DNA of 64,000 bases from Streptomyces sp. CB00455 (GTDB lineage: Bacteria; Actinomycetota; Actinomycetes; Streptomycetales; Streptomycetaceae): NCBI RefSeq assembly GCF_001905445.1, contig NZ_LIVQ01000010.1, forward strand, positions 156,143 to 220,142, written 5' to 3'. Positions within the stretch are counted from its first letter, which is position 1; every line of letters begins with the position of its first letter. Shown here one piece after another: positions 50,584 to 58,965 of the stretch. The notes under the pieces were generated by a model. That model saw nothing but the letters and a program-made list of their open reading frames with translations, did no database searches and was not told where the DNA came from. The translations under genes were made by a program, and so were the position numbers.

Positions 50584-50912
50584 AGATCCACCCTGCACCG
50601 CTATCTGGGATGGTTCAAGCAGGCAAAACAGCAGCGCGGCCAGGCCGCCCATGTGATTACTGAACGTAGAGAACTCCATGATCACGTGGACCCGTGGCCG
50701 TTCTGATGCCCGCCACCTCCCGGGCGCCTATTGCCGGTCGGTCTAAGGGGGCCGTGGTGTAGAGCCCGCCTCGCGCTTCCATCGTGCGGTGTTTGGCCTG
50801 GGCTTTTGTAGAGGCTTGCGGGGCTAACACCCGGCTGTCGCAGAGTCCGTTCACCGCCCGGGGTCCGCCCCGATTCCTGGCGGTTCGTCCTGACTCCTTG
50901 GGGGGCTTTGCC
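50584..50912. other. IS right end and following spacer
   Basis: The first 160 bases belong to the second IS right end; the rest (50746-50912) is spacer without a recognised gene. Confidence 0.5.
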
Positions 50913-51140
50913 ATGTCCGAACCCGTCGTGAACCCGTCCTGCTCGTGCCCGCAGCCGGCGCCTGCCCGGCCCGTGTGGCCGGCGTGCTTACTCGTGGCCG
51001 CCGCCCTGCTCAGCCCGGTGCCCGTGACCCTCCTGGCCTACTTGGCGCCCCAGTGGGGCGACGCGGTGCAGACCGGGTTCACCCCCGCGCCCTGGCTGCT
51101 GGCGTGCGTAGAGGACGGTGTGGCTGTCGGGCTCCTGTAG
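50913..51140 (+). CDS. Small membrane protein, C-terminus probably replaced
   Basis: A 75-residue frame: a Cys/Pro-rich head (SEPVVNPSCSCPQPAPARP), then one membrane helix (PACLLVAAALLSPVPVTLLA). Its last ~12 residues overlap the antisense VCBS relic, so the natural end may have been lost in a joint. Family not recognised; small single-helix proteins of this type are common in Streptomyces arms and plasmids. Confidence 0.4.
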   Translation: MSEPVVNPSCSCPQPAPARPVWPACLLVAAALLSPVPVTLLAYLAPQWGDAVQTGFTPAPWLLACVEDGVAVGLL

Positions 51141-51530
51141 TAGGTAGTCGGCGTGGGTGTCAGCGGTGACATCGGCGAGTTGGACGTGGGGGTGGTCGGT
51201 GGTCAGGCCGGACGCGGTCTGGCTACCCCCTAGCCAGCCGCCGTGCCGGTCCCCGCCGCGGTTGAGGTAGGTCGTGAGGCTGCCGTTGGCGTTGACGGTC
51301 CAGTAGTCGGCCCGGCCGTCGCCGTCGAAGTCGGCTAGGCATATACGGGAGCGGTCGGTGGTGGTGCCGGTGGCGACTTGGCCGAGCTTGAGCCAGCCGC
51401 CCGACCCGGAGGGGCGCCTCCGCGGTTGAGGTGGACGTTGATGGTGCCGTTGTCGGCGACGGTCCAGTAGTCGGTGCGTCCGTCGCAAATAGTAAAGTCC
51501 GAAATGGCTGGTAGATCGTCACGTTAAAAC
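51110..51530 (-). pseudogene. FG-GAP/VCBS-repeat protein relic
   Basis: Leftward frames hold at least two FG-GAP repeats: DGRTDYWTVADNGTINVHLN followed, after a frameshift near 51415, by LADFDGDGRADYWTVNANGS and GSLTTYLNRGGDRHGG. DxDGDGxxD is the calcium-binding core of such beta-propellers, found at the C-terminus of secreted actinobacterial enzymes. Both ends are missing. Confidence 0.75.
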
Positions 51531-51560
51531 GGCACATAGGTGACGGAACGTCAGCTAAAC
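51522..51560. promoter_or_regulatory. Conserved upstream element of the ALF-toxin gene
   Basis: A stretch containing CACATAGGTGACGGAACGTC and ending in CAGCTA has a close counterpart at 61190-61220 upstream of the truncated paralogue (ACATAACTG... CGTCAGCTA). Conservation in both copies suggests a promoter or operator duplicated with the gene. Confidence 0.4.
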
Positions 51561-51674
51561 GTCATCCGCGTGTGGTTGGCATCCTCCGTCACCACGGCTC
51601 CTGAATGCTCCACGGACAGGCAGTGATCATCGGTTCCCCCTCTTTCGCTACGCTCACCTTCGCCGAAATCGGCG

Positions 51675-54600
51675 ATGTGGGATCGAGTGGGGGGAAGTCT
51701 GTTGCCATCTGCAATATTTCGGGGCCGGCGAGGCGGAGGGGGATCGGTCCGCGCACGTGTGGTGCGTGCGGGACTGCTTTCGCTGGCGTTGGTATCCGGC
51801 TTGATGTCGGCGCCGCCAGCGGCGGCCGTCGACCCGCCGGCCACCGGTCTGGGTGCTACCCAACGCGGAATGGTCGTCGGCTTTTGGAAGAGTGGCGGGC
51901 CCGCCGTCCGCGCCGCCGCCGAGCGGGCGCTGACCGGATCGGACGCGAGCGTAGTTGAGTTCCTGCAGACCGCTAGGGCTGCCGCCGAGTACCAGGACGA
52001 CAAGGAGGCGGCGCTCCAAGTCATCGCCCAGGGTGGGCGCGGATTGCGCGAGGCCGCCGAGCGTGCCATCTCGGGTACCCCGCAGGAGCTCGACGCCTTT
52101 TTGAAGGAGGGCTGGAAGGCACCCCTGGAGCAGGACCAGGTGGTGGCGGCCACGCGGATCGCCAACACGGGCGGTCGGGGAGTCAAGACCGCTGGTGACG
52201 CGGCCCTGAACGGGTCGATCAAGCAGGTCAAGGACTTTCTGGGACGCGTCCAGTTCGAACAGCGCGACGCCGATGACCTTGTCCAGGTCACCCGGATAGA
52301 GAGCGCCGGCGGGCCCAGCACCAAGCGGGCCGCGTCGATGGCCATGAACGGCACGATCGAGGACGTCCGAGATTTCCTGACGTTCGGCCAGCACGTCGCC
52401 CGTGCCCAGGACCAGGAAGCGGCGACGGTCAGCCAGCTCGCCGACCAGGCCAAATCCGCCGGCCAGCAAGCCGAGCAGGAAGCAACAGCCGCCAAGGAGG
52501 CCTGCGCCCAGGCCCTGTCGGCGGCTCGATTGGCCAAGGAGGCCGCGAACAAAGCTGCCGAGGAGACCAAACTCGCCGAGGGAGATGCCGCGCGCGCTGG
52601 AGAGGCCGCGCGCCGTGCGGCTGAGGCCACCCGCCGCGCAGCCGACGCCGCGCAGACGGCGATCACCGCAGCACGCTCCGCCAATTCCGCAGCCCGTCTG
52701 GCGGCGGCAGCCGCCGCCGACGCGGCGAACGCCGCGGCCGGGGCGGCCCGGGCCGCCACCCGGGCACTGAGCGCCGCGGCGGCACAGAAGGTGGACGAGG
52801 GCACGATCCACGACGCTCGCCTGGCCGCGGACAAGTCCGCCTTGGCCGGCGAGTGGGCCAACCGCGCCGCGGCTGCCGCCGACGCCGTTGTGGCGATGGC
52901 CGACGCGGTGTCCCAGGTCACCGACAACGTGAACGACGCGATCAAGGCTTCGAGCGACGCCGACGCGGACGCCGCACGTGCCGGAGCAGCCTCTGGACAG
53001 TCCTCTGCCGCGGCAGCGGCAGCACGCCGCTACCTGGCGGAGGCGACCCGCGCTGCTGCGGCCGCGCGCCAATGGGCTGCGGCCGCGGCCCAGGCCGCGC
53101 GCGATGCGCGCGACGCCGCGCGGTCCGCCGCTTCCCATGCACGCGCGGCGGCTGACGCTGCCGCGGAGGCGGCCGCGCACGCTGCGGTCGGAGCCGCGGC
53201 TACCGAGCGGGCCAGGATCCACTCCGAGGCCGCTAGCACGGCCGCCGCAGCTGCAACCGCAGCGGTGGACCAGGCGAAGAAGATCTACGAACTCGCCCGC
53301 AAGTCCGAGGCCGAGGAAATCGCCGCCCGCACGGCGGCCGGCCGCAACCAGGCCGATGACCTCACCGCCGCCTACAACGCCGCCCAGGCAGAGGCCACAA
53401 AGGCGCAGACGGGAACGACGAAGCTCAAGGACGACTTCGCCGCCCTTTCCGCCCGGGCAGGCCAGCCCGGTGCCGACCTGGCTCAGGTGGTCACCGACAG
53501 CCGCCGCATGGCCGTCACCGCCATGAAGCTCGGCGGCTCCTGGAGTCGCACGGCCGCGGAGTGGGCACTGGCCGGCTCCGACAGCGCTGCGATCGCCTAC
53601 GCCCGGACGGGCTGGCAGCGGGCACAACAGCAGGACGAGACCGACGAGGTCAAAATCCTTGCAATACAGTCGCCTTACGAGGCCGTACGCAAGGCGGCCT
53701 CAGAAGCACTGCAAGGTGACGCGGCACGGATCCACACCTTCCTGGAGACCGGCCAACACGAGGCCGCGCTCGTCGACTACCAGGTCGAGGTCACCCGCAT
53801 CAGCCAGGCGGGCGGCCCGGGAGTCAAGCAGGCCGGCGACAACGCGTTCAAGGCCGGTACCGCCAAGGCGCTTGTCGACTTCATCACCACCACCCAGTAC
53901 CAGGGCCGGGAAGCCGACGACCGCGTACTTGCGGCTCGGCTGTCCCAGACCGCGGGCCCCGAGGTGAAGGCGGCTGCCGAGGCCGCCATCCTGAGCCCGC
54001 CCGCCGTTCTGCGCGCCTTCGTCCAGAGCGGCCAGTACCGGGCACAACGCCAAGACCACCTAACCACAACGCACGTCACCCAGATCCAGCAGACGATCGC
54101 CGAAGCCGCCCAGGTCGCAGCCAAGGCACAGCAGAACTCTGCCATGGCGGCCGAGGCCTATGCGCTTGCCCGCGATGCGAACGAAGCAGCCCAGGCCTTC
54201 GCGCTGGAGGCGCACAACAGCGCCGACCGTGCCAACGCGGCCGCAAAGCAGGCGCAGAATTGGGCAACCCAGGCCGGGCAGTCGGCAGCCAAGGCGGCCG
54301 AGTCCGCAAAGGCAGCGGGCCAGGCGCAGCAACGGGCTCTGATCAGTGCCAACCAGGCCTCTGATTCCGCGACCTGGGCTCGGGCGAGCGCTGTATCGGC
54401 TGCCGGGAGCGCCACGCAGGCCTACGCCGCCGCCACCGCCGCGCGCGAATCGGCGGAGCGGTCGGGCAAGGACGCCAACACTGTCGTCACCATCTTCAAC
54501 GAGGCGCTGGAGAACGCCAAGAAGGACGAGGCGGCGCGCCAGAGGAACGAGCGCTACATCGCGGCGCTGCACGAGCATATGTACCAGAGCCTGCCGCCGC

Positions 54601-55892
54601 TGGCGAAGGGGGCGGTCATCTTCGCCAACCTGCCCCTGCAGGAGAAGCTGCGCATCGCACTCGAGCTCGCGCACCTGGGGGCGGACCTTTACGGGGCGCT
54701 GCCGATCGTCGGGATCCCCGTCAGCCTGGCCAACTGCGGCACGTACGTCCTGGAAGCCAAGATCTTCGACGATGCGAGCAAGTACAAGGACGCCGCGTGG
54801 TCCTGCGCTCTGACCATACCGATCGGTGGCTGGGCCGCGCTCGGCGCCAAGCTCGAGAAATGGGGAGTCAAGACCGAAAAATTCCGGGGAGCCCTGCAGG
54901 ATCTTTGGAACAAGGTCGGAGACCTGGGTCTTCCGGCCTGCCTGACGCGCCACAGCTTCCCGGCCGGTACGCCGGTGCTCATGGCCGACGGCTCATCTCG
55001 CCCCATTCAAGACGTCCGCATCGGCGACAACGTCCTGGCAACCGAGCCAAAAACTGGTGCGACAGGCCCACAGCGCGTCGAGGCGACCATCTACACTCCC
55101 GACGACCGCGACTTCACCGACCTCAGCATCTCCGCTGAGAACGGCATCACCAGCACCATCACCTCCACCGACCACCACCCCTTCTGGTCAGAGAAGTCCC
55201 GCGCATGGATAGACGCGGGAGACCTCAACCCCGGAGACACCCTCCGCACACCTTCCGGGGGGCAGGCCCTCATCAAGGGTGCCCACCACTGGAAAACTCT
55301 CCAGCCCGCGTACAACCTGACCGTCAATAGCGTCCACACCTACTACGTGCTCGCCGGGCAGACCCCAGTCCTCGTGCACAATGCCGATTCCGCCTGCGTG
55401 GTGAATGCGGGTGATCGAATCGTTTTGGGTATCAACCGAATCGAGAACAGCGGTGATGCCCTTAGGGACGCCCTCAACACGGCGGACCCGAAGGTCAAAT
55501 GGTACACACTGAATAGCCCAGCCTGGGGCCAGCCGGGCCCGGCCGGCACAGGGCGGCCACTGTGGATGGACGGCGTCGAGGATGCTGCCGCAGACGGTTC
55601 AGTCAAAATATCATTCGCTCTTGACGGTCTTCTCGACGCGGAGAAGCTGGAATTCAAGAGCGCTCAGGCCGCATTTGATTTCACGTATGAGCGCAGTAAG
55701 GCCATGGCGGGTGGAAATTGGCGGCTTGGAAATGAGTCAGGAAATCAAACAGCCTGGGAGCTGGGCACGGTGGTGAGAGCAACAATCAGCCCGCGTAGCA
55801 CTCGGACCAGTTGGGACAGCATCCACTTCTACTGGAAGGGAAAGCGGGTCGACATCCGCGACCCGTTCCTGGAAGTCAGAGACGATCTGTAA
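51675..55892 (+). CDS. Secreted polymorphic toxin: ALF repeats, Hint domain, Ntox27-like tip
   Basis: A 1405-residue protein. The signal peptide is around residues 28-52 (RAGLLSLALVSGLMSAPPAA). ALF repeats follow at ~60-260 (AAERALTGSDASVVEFL, AAERAISGTPQELDAFL) and ~610-800, separated by long Ala-rich coiled coils (~260-560, ~800-980). A pretoxin Hint domain spans ~1089-1236: CLTRHSFPAGTPVLMADGS, STDHHPFW and YYVLAGQTPVLVHN. The last ~170 residues are the toxin tip, with GDRIVLGINRIENSGDALRD, FALDGL and TSWDSIHFYWKGKRVDIRDP, resembling Ntox27, a predicted nuclease family. Hint autocleavage would free the tip. ATG 51675 is conserved in the paralogue at 61340. Confidence 0.85.
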   Translation: MWDRVGGSLLPSAIFRGRRGGGGSVRARVVRAGLLSLALVSGLMSAPPAAAVDPPATGLGATQRGMVVGFWKSGGPAVRAAAERALTGSDASVVEFLQTARAAAEYQDDKEAALQVIAQGGRGLREAAERAISGTPQELDAFLKEGWKAPLEQDQVVAATRIANTGGRGVKTAGDAALNGSIKQVKDFLGRVQFEQRDADDLVQVTRIESAGGPSTKRAASMAMNGTIEDVRDFLTFGQHVARAQDQEAATVSQLADQAKSAGQQAEQEATAAKEACAQALSAARLAKEAANKAAEETKLAEGDAARAGEAARRAAEATRRAADAAQTAITAARSANSAARLAAAAAADAANAAAGAARAATRALSAAAAQKVDEGTIHDARLAADKSALAGEWANRAAAAADAVVAMADAVSQVTDNVNDAIKASSDADADAARAGAASGQSSAAAAAARRYLAEATRAAAAARQWAAAAAQAARDARDAARSAASHARAAADAAAEAAAHAAVGAAATERARIHSEAASTAAAAATAAVDQAKKIYELARKSEAEEIAARTAAGRNQADDLTAAYNAAQAEATKAQTGTTKLKDDFAALSARAGQPGADLAQVVTDSRRMAVTAMKLGGSWSRTAAEWALAGSDSAAIAYARTGWQRAQQQDETDEVKILAIQSPYEAVRKAASEALQGDAARIHTFLETGQHEAALVDYQVEVTRISQAGGPGVKQAGDNAFKAGTAKALVDFITTTQYQGREADDRVLAARLSQTAGPEVKAAAEAAILSPPAVLRAFVQSGQYRAQRQDHLTTTHVTQIQQTIAEAAQVAAKAQQNSAMAAEAYALARDANEAAQAFALEAHNSADRANAAAKQAQNWATQAGQSAAKAAESAKAAGQAQQRALISANQASDSATWARASAVSAAGSATQAYAAATAARESAERSGKDANTVVTIFNEALENAKKDEAARQRNERYIAALHEHMYQSLPPLAKGAVIFANLPLQEKLRIALELAHLGADLYGALPIVGIPVSLANCGTYVLEAKIFDDASKYKDAAWSCALTIPIGGWAALGAKLEKWGVKTEKFRGALQDLWNKVGDLGLPACLTRHSFPAGTPVLMADGSSRPIQDVRIGDNVLATEPKTGATGPQRVEATIYTPDDRDFTDLSISAENGITSTITSTDHHPFWSEKSRAWIDAGDLNPGDTLRTPSGGQALIKGAHHWKTLQPAYNLTVNSVHTYYVLAGQTPVLVHNADSACVVNAGDRIVLGINRIENSGDALRDALNTADPKVKWYTLNSPAWGQPGPAGTGRPLWMDGVEDAAADGSVKISFALDGLLDAEKLEFKSAQAAFDFTYERSKAMAGGNWRLGNESGNQTAWELGTVVRATISPRSTRTSWDSIHFYWKGKRVDIRDPFLEVRDDL

Positions 55893-55902
55893 CCGTAGCA
55901 GC

Positions 55903-55936
55903 GGGCGGGTTCGCGCAGACAAGCGCGAACCCGCCC
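55903..55936 (+). terminator. Strong terminator after the toxin gene
   Basis: Perfect 14-bp arms GGGCGGGTTCGCGC (55903-55916) and their complement (55923-55936), a 6-base loop, then TTTA, 10 bases after the toxin stop. Confidence 0.9.
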
Positions 55937-56123
55937 TTTACGTACCCTCGCTCCATGACACGTCGGCTACCATCCGTAGGCAAGGAGCACGGAGGGCGTC
56001 TCGCAACGCAGCGGCAACCCGATGTGGCACGACACATATGGCATCCCTCGCCGACGCAAGCCGAGCCCCAATCGGGCACGCGCCGCGACTAGGGCGAGCT
56101 TGACATGTTTCTCGGGGGCAGGA

Positions 56124-57506
56124 ATGAGCGATCAGGTACAAGGCGCACTGCTGGCATTGGCCGGCAACATGGCCGCTCCGAGCAGTGTGCTGCTGCGACT
56201 GCTCGCCGTACCCGACCGACGAGTCAGGAACGCTGTCGCGCAGCGCGAGAACTTGCCCCCCCAGGTTGTCGAAGCCATTCTGGCGCACCCGGAGCTCGAG
56301 GTCCGGCAGATATTCGGCGAGAGCCCGAACGCCGACCCGACCCAGCGTGCCCGTCTCCTTGACGACCTCTCCGCAGACCACAGTCTCGTGCTCGCTCTCG
56401 GACCGCAGCCTTACCGCAAACCCGTCGAACCGCTGCCCGACTGGGCCTACGCCCGACTGCTCACACACCCGCGGGCGATCGTCCGTCGCGAAACCCTCGC
56501 TTCCCCCACGGTGCCGCCCCACATCTTGGCCGCTCTCGCGGATCATGCAGACCCCGCCTTCAGAAAAGCATCGTGCCGCGCATGGGACGACTTGCCTCAC
56601 CCTGTTCGAGAGGCACTGCTCCACGACGACAACGCCGATGTGCGACTAACCGCACAACTCAGCGTGCTCTGTCCGGACGAACAACTCACCACCCAGCTCC
56701 TCGCCGACCTCGCAGACTCGTGGAGGATTCCCGAAGTTCTTGCACGCGGAAAGCTGAGCCCCAAAATGGCCGAGAGCCTGATCTCCGACGGCAAGCACCT
56801 GCGAGCCATCGCTGCAAACCTGCACATCCCGCCCGATCTGGTAGAGCGGATGGCCACCTCATCAGACCCCTACGTGCGCCTCATCGTCTCGGCCCGCCCA
56901 GAACTGACCGAGGAGGACCGCGCTGCCATCGACTACACAGTCGATCCGCAGACACACCTCCCGGCCCTGGGATGGGTTCTGAACGCCAACGAAGAACCCG
57001 ACATCCTTCGACGGTGCGCGACGTCAGCACACCCATGGTTGCGCCGCAGCGCCGCAGCATGCCCCGGGCTCCCACAGGACATGGTCGAGCTGCTTGCCCG
57101 AGACGAGGACTTCGCTGTCCGACTGCTGCTATGCGAGTCCCAGCCCACGCCACCCCCCGAGCTGCTCCTCGACCTGTACCTAGGCCGGCAGCATCGAGCC
57201 GCGCAGATGCTCATCACACATCCAGGGTTCCCCACCCAAGGGCTGGCTGCCCGTTTCGGGCACTCGCCCGATCCCGTCCGCCGCCGCTTGGCACTACGCG
57301 ACCCAGCCCTCGACCCTCTGCTCCTCGACCGGCTAAGCCGCGACCTTGAAACACAAGAACAAGCCGCCCAACACCCCCATCTTCCAGTGGCACGAATCAA
57401 AGAGCTCCTGGCCAACCCGGCACCCGTTCCCGCAGCGGCCAGGAACCCCAGCCTCCCCCCATCGGCCATGCACGAGCTCCTGGACAGAACCGATACCCCG
57501 CTCTGA
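56124..57506 (+). CDS. Leucine-rich-repeat-variant (LRV) protein, candidate immunity partner
   Basis: A 460-residue all-helical solenoid of variant leucine-rich repeats. Repeats of the form VRxxVAxxxxLPPxVVxxLxxxP recur (RVRNAVAQRENLPPQVVEAI, AIVRRETLASPTVPPHILAA, WLRRSAAACPGLPQDMVELL, PVPAAARNPSLPPSAMHELL). There is no signal peptide, so it is cytoplasmic. ATG 56124 has a GGGGGCAGGA ribosome site. It is the first gene after the polymorphic toxin, 230 bases on but beyond a strong terminator, so it has its own promoter. Immunity genes normally sit here; LRV solenoids are protein-binding, so this is a reasonable but unproven candidate. Confidence 0.75.
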   Translation: MSDQVQGALLALAGNMAAPSSVLLRLLAVPDRRVRNAVAQRENLPPQVVEAILAHPELEVRQIFGESPNADPTQRARLLDDLSADHSLVLALGPQPYRKPVEPLPDWAYARLLTHPRAIVRRETLASPTVPPHILAALADHADPAFRKASCRAWDDLPHPVREALLHDDNADVRLTAQLSVLCPDEQLTTQLLADLADSWRIPEVLARGKLSPKMAESLISDGKHLRAIAANLHIPPDLVERMATSSDPYVRLIVSARPELTEEDRAAIDYTVDPQTHLPALGWVLNANEEPDILRRCATSAHPWLRRSAAACPGLPQDMVELLARDEDFAVRLLLCESQPTPPPELLLDLYLGRQHRAAQMLITHPGFPTQGLAARFGHSPDPVRRRLALRDPALDPLLLDRLSRDLETQEQAAQHPHLPVARIKELLANPAPVPAAARNPSLPPSAMHELLDRTDTPL

Positions 57507-58081
57507 GCTTGCCGTTCAAGGTCGGTGCCGTTGACATACCTCTGACCGGACGGCGCGGTGGACGCTTGTGGCGCTCGCGCTCGCCCACGGGCGCGCACGC
57601 GTACGGTCCGTGGATGCATCAGCTGATGGTCCGGCTGCTGGAGTGGCTGGGGGCTCTGCGCCCGCCGGTGGTGCTGTTGTCGGCCACGCTGACGGGCCGC
57701 TCGGCCACCTCGCTGGTCGACAGACCCGCCGCCCACGCCCTCACATCACCAAGCACCCCACCCATGACCAGACCAGCGACCACCCTGGCAACCAGTCACG
57801 CCAAACGCCGTTGCAGTACTAGAGACGCCGCCACGACCCGTATAGCTGGGTCTGCCTCTCGGGCCGGGCGTAGAACCACAGGTGAAGGTGCGCGGACCCG
57901 TCCCCGGTCCGGTAGAGGTGGCGGCTGGCCCGGAGACCGGATGCCGCAGGCGCCGTCGGCAGCCAGGTAGCCGACGCGGTACCTGGCTGCCGCGGAGCAG
58001 GCGCCCGTCTTTTGAGAGCAGCTTGTTGCAGCGCCGCAGTATGGCCGATGCCTGGCGCCAAGACTCGCCGCCAGACATCGG
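57507..58081. other. Relic-bearing spacer
   Basis: About 575 bases between the LRV gene and an IS. Apart from the cas3 fragment at 57566-57740 no gene is supported. No CRISPR repeats are present. Confidence 0.5.
57566..57740 (+). pseudogene. Cas3 helicase relic
   Basis: The frame reads GAHAYGPWMHQLMVRLLEWL followed by GALRPPVVLLSATLTGRSAT. In Cas3 the Walker B box is DEVHAY followed by about 20 residues, then the SATL motif III; here the Asp-Glu is replaced by Thr-Gly. Only about 55 codons survive, with no cas genes or repeats nearby. Confidence 0.65.
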
Positions 58082-58965
58082 CCTAAGGGTTCCCGTAACT
58101 GCTGGTCACGGGTGAGATGATCTTGTTGTGGCTGGTGTGATCACGGCATCGGAGCCGTCCTGGATAGCCCCGTTCACCGGGCTGAGCCCGCGCTGTTTCG
58201 GGAAGTTGGTGACAGTTCTGCGGCGGGAGGGTGCGGACGCGGTCCGCAAGGGCCGACCGTGGAGCCTTCCGCTGGAGGACCGGGTTCTGCTGGTCGCGGC
58301 GTACTGGGGCACCAACTTGACCATGCGCCAGCTCGCCCCACTGTTCGGGGTTTCGAAGTCGGCTGCGGACCGCATCATCGACCACCTCGGACCGATGCTC
58401 GCGCTCCAGCCTCGCAAGCGGTTCGCCAAGGACACCGTCCTGATCGTGGACGGCACCCTGGTCCCCACCCGGGATCACACCATCGCCGAGCGTTCGAAGA
58501 ACTATCGGTACTCCACCAACCACCAGGTCGTCATAGACGCCGACACCCGCCTGGTCGTCGCGGTCGGCCGGCCCCTGTCCGGGAACCGCAACGACTGCAA
58601 GGCCTGGGAGGAGTCCGGCGCCAAAGCCGCCGTCGGCAAGACACTCACGATCGCCGACGGCGGCTACCCAGGCACCGGACTCCTCATCCCTCACCGCCGC
58701 GAGCGCGGCCAGACTGAACTGCCGGAGTGGAAAGAGGAACACAACAAGTCCCACAGGCAGGTCCGAGCCCGCATCGAACACGTCTTCGCCCGCATGAAGA
58801 CCTGGAAGATCCTCCGCGACTGCCGCCTCAAAGGCGACGGCGTCCACCACGCCATGCTCGGCGTCGCACGCATGCACAACCTCGCCCTCGCCGGATAGGC
58901 CAGCGGCCCCGACCGCGGCTGCCCGGCCCCGGCGACTCGAGATCATTTACGGGACAGCCCTTAGG
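58082..58965. mobile_element. Complete IS5-family insertion sequence, 884 bp
   Basis: The element is bounded by related ends, CCTAAGGG...CCCGTAA on the left (58082) and the complementary TTACGGG...CCCTTAGG on the right (to 58965). It carries one intact transposase gene. It inserted exactly against the TGA stop of the leftward pseudoprotease gene, leaving that gene whole. Target duplication was not clear. Confidence 0.75.
58128..58898 (+). CDS. IS5-family transposase (DDE_Tnp_4 type)
   Basis: A 256-residue DDE transposase: LEDRVLLVAAYWGTNLTMRQ and LAPLFGVSKSAADRIIDHLG form the N-terminal HTH, VLIVDGTLVPTRDHTIAERS gives the first Asp, LTIADGGYPGTGLLIPHRRE the second, and VRARIEHVFARMKTWKILRD the catalytic Glu. 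The start is GTG 58128. The frame is full-length, so the IS is probably active. It resembles the relic at 31658 in its last third (both have RIEHxxARxKxWxIL). Confidence 0.9.
   Translation: MAGVITASEPSWIAPFTGLSPRCFGKLVTVLRREGADAVRKGRPWSLPLEDRVLLVAAYWGTNLTMRQLAPLFGVSKSAADRIIDHLGPMLALQPRKRFAKDTVLIVDGTLVPTRDHTIAERSKNYRYSTNHQVVIDADTRLVVAVGRPLSGNRNDCKAWEESGAKAAVGKTLTIADGGYPGTGLLIPHRRERGQTELPEWKEEHNKSHRQVRARIEHVFARMKTWKILRDCRLKGDGVHHAMLGVARMHNLALAG

Larger units (their letters stand above)
49067..50745. mobile_element. IS5-family element with a DinB-family passenger and doubled right end
   Basis: A 15-bp perfect inverted repeat bounds the unit: TAGACCGACCGGCAA (49067-49081) and TTGCCGGTCGGTCTA (50731-50745). 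Inside are a transposase gene, a first, diverged right end (~49945-50046) and a DinB-family gene followed by a second right end (~50650-50745). The two right ends share about 60 bases including GTAGAGAACTCCATGATCAC. It looks like a nested or tandem pair of related IS copies with a trapped gene. TA flanks both outer ends. Confidence 0.75.

Noticed and set aside
51551..52945. A 464-codon minus-strand frame rich in Ala and Ser
   Set aside because: Antisense shadow of the Ala-rich coiled-coil section of the toxin gene; no start site or domain.
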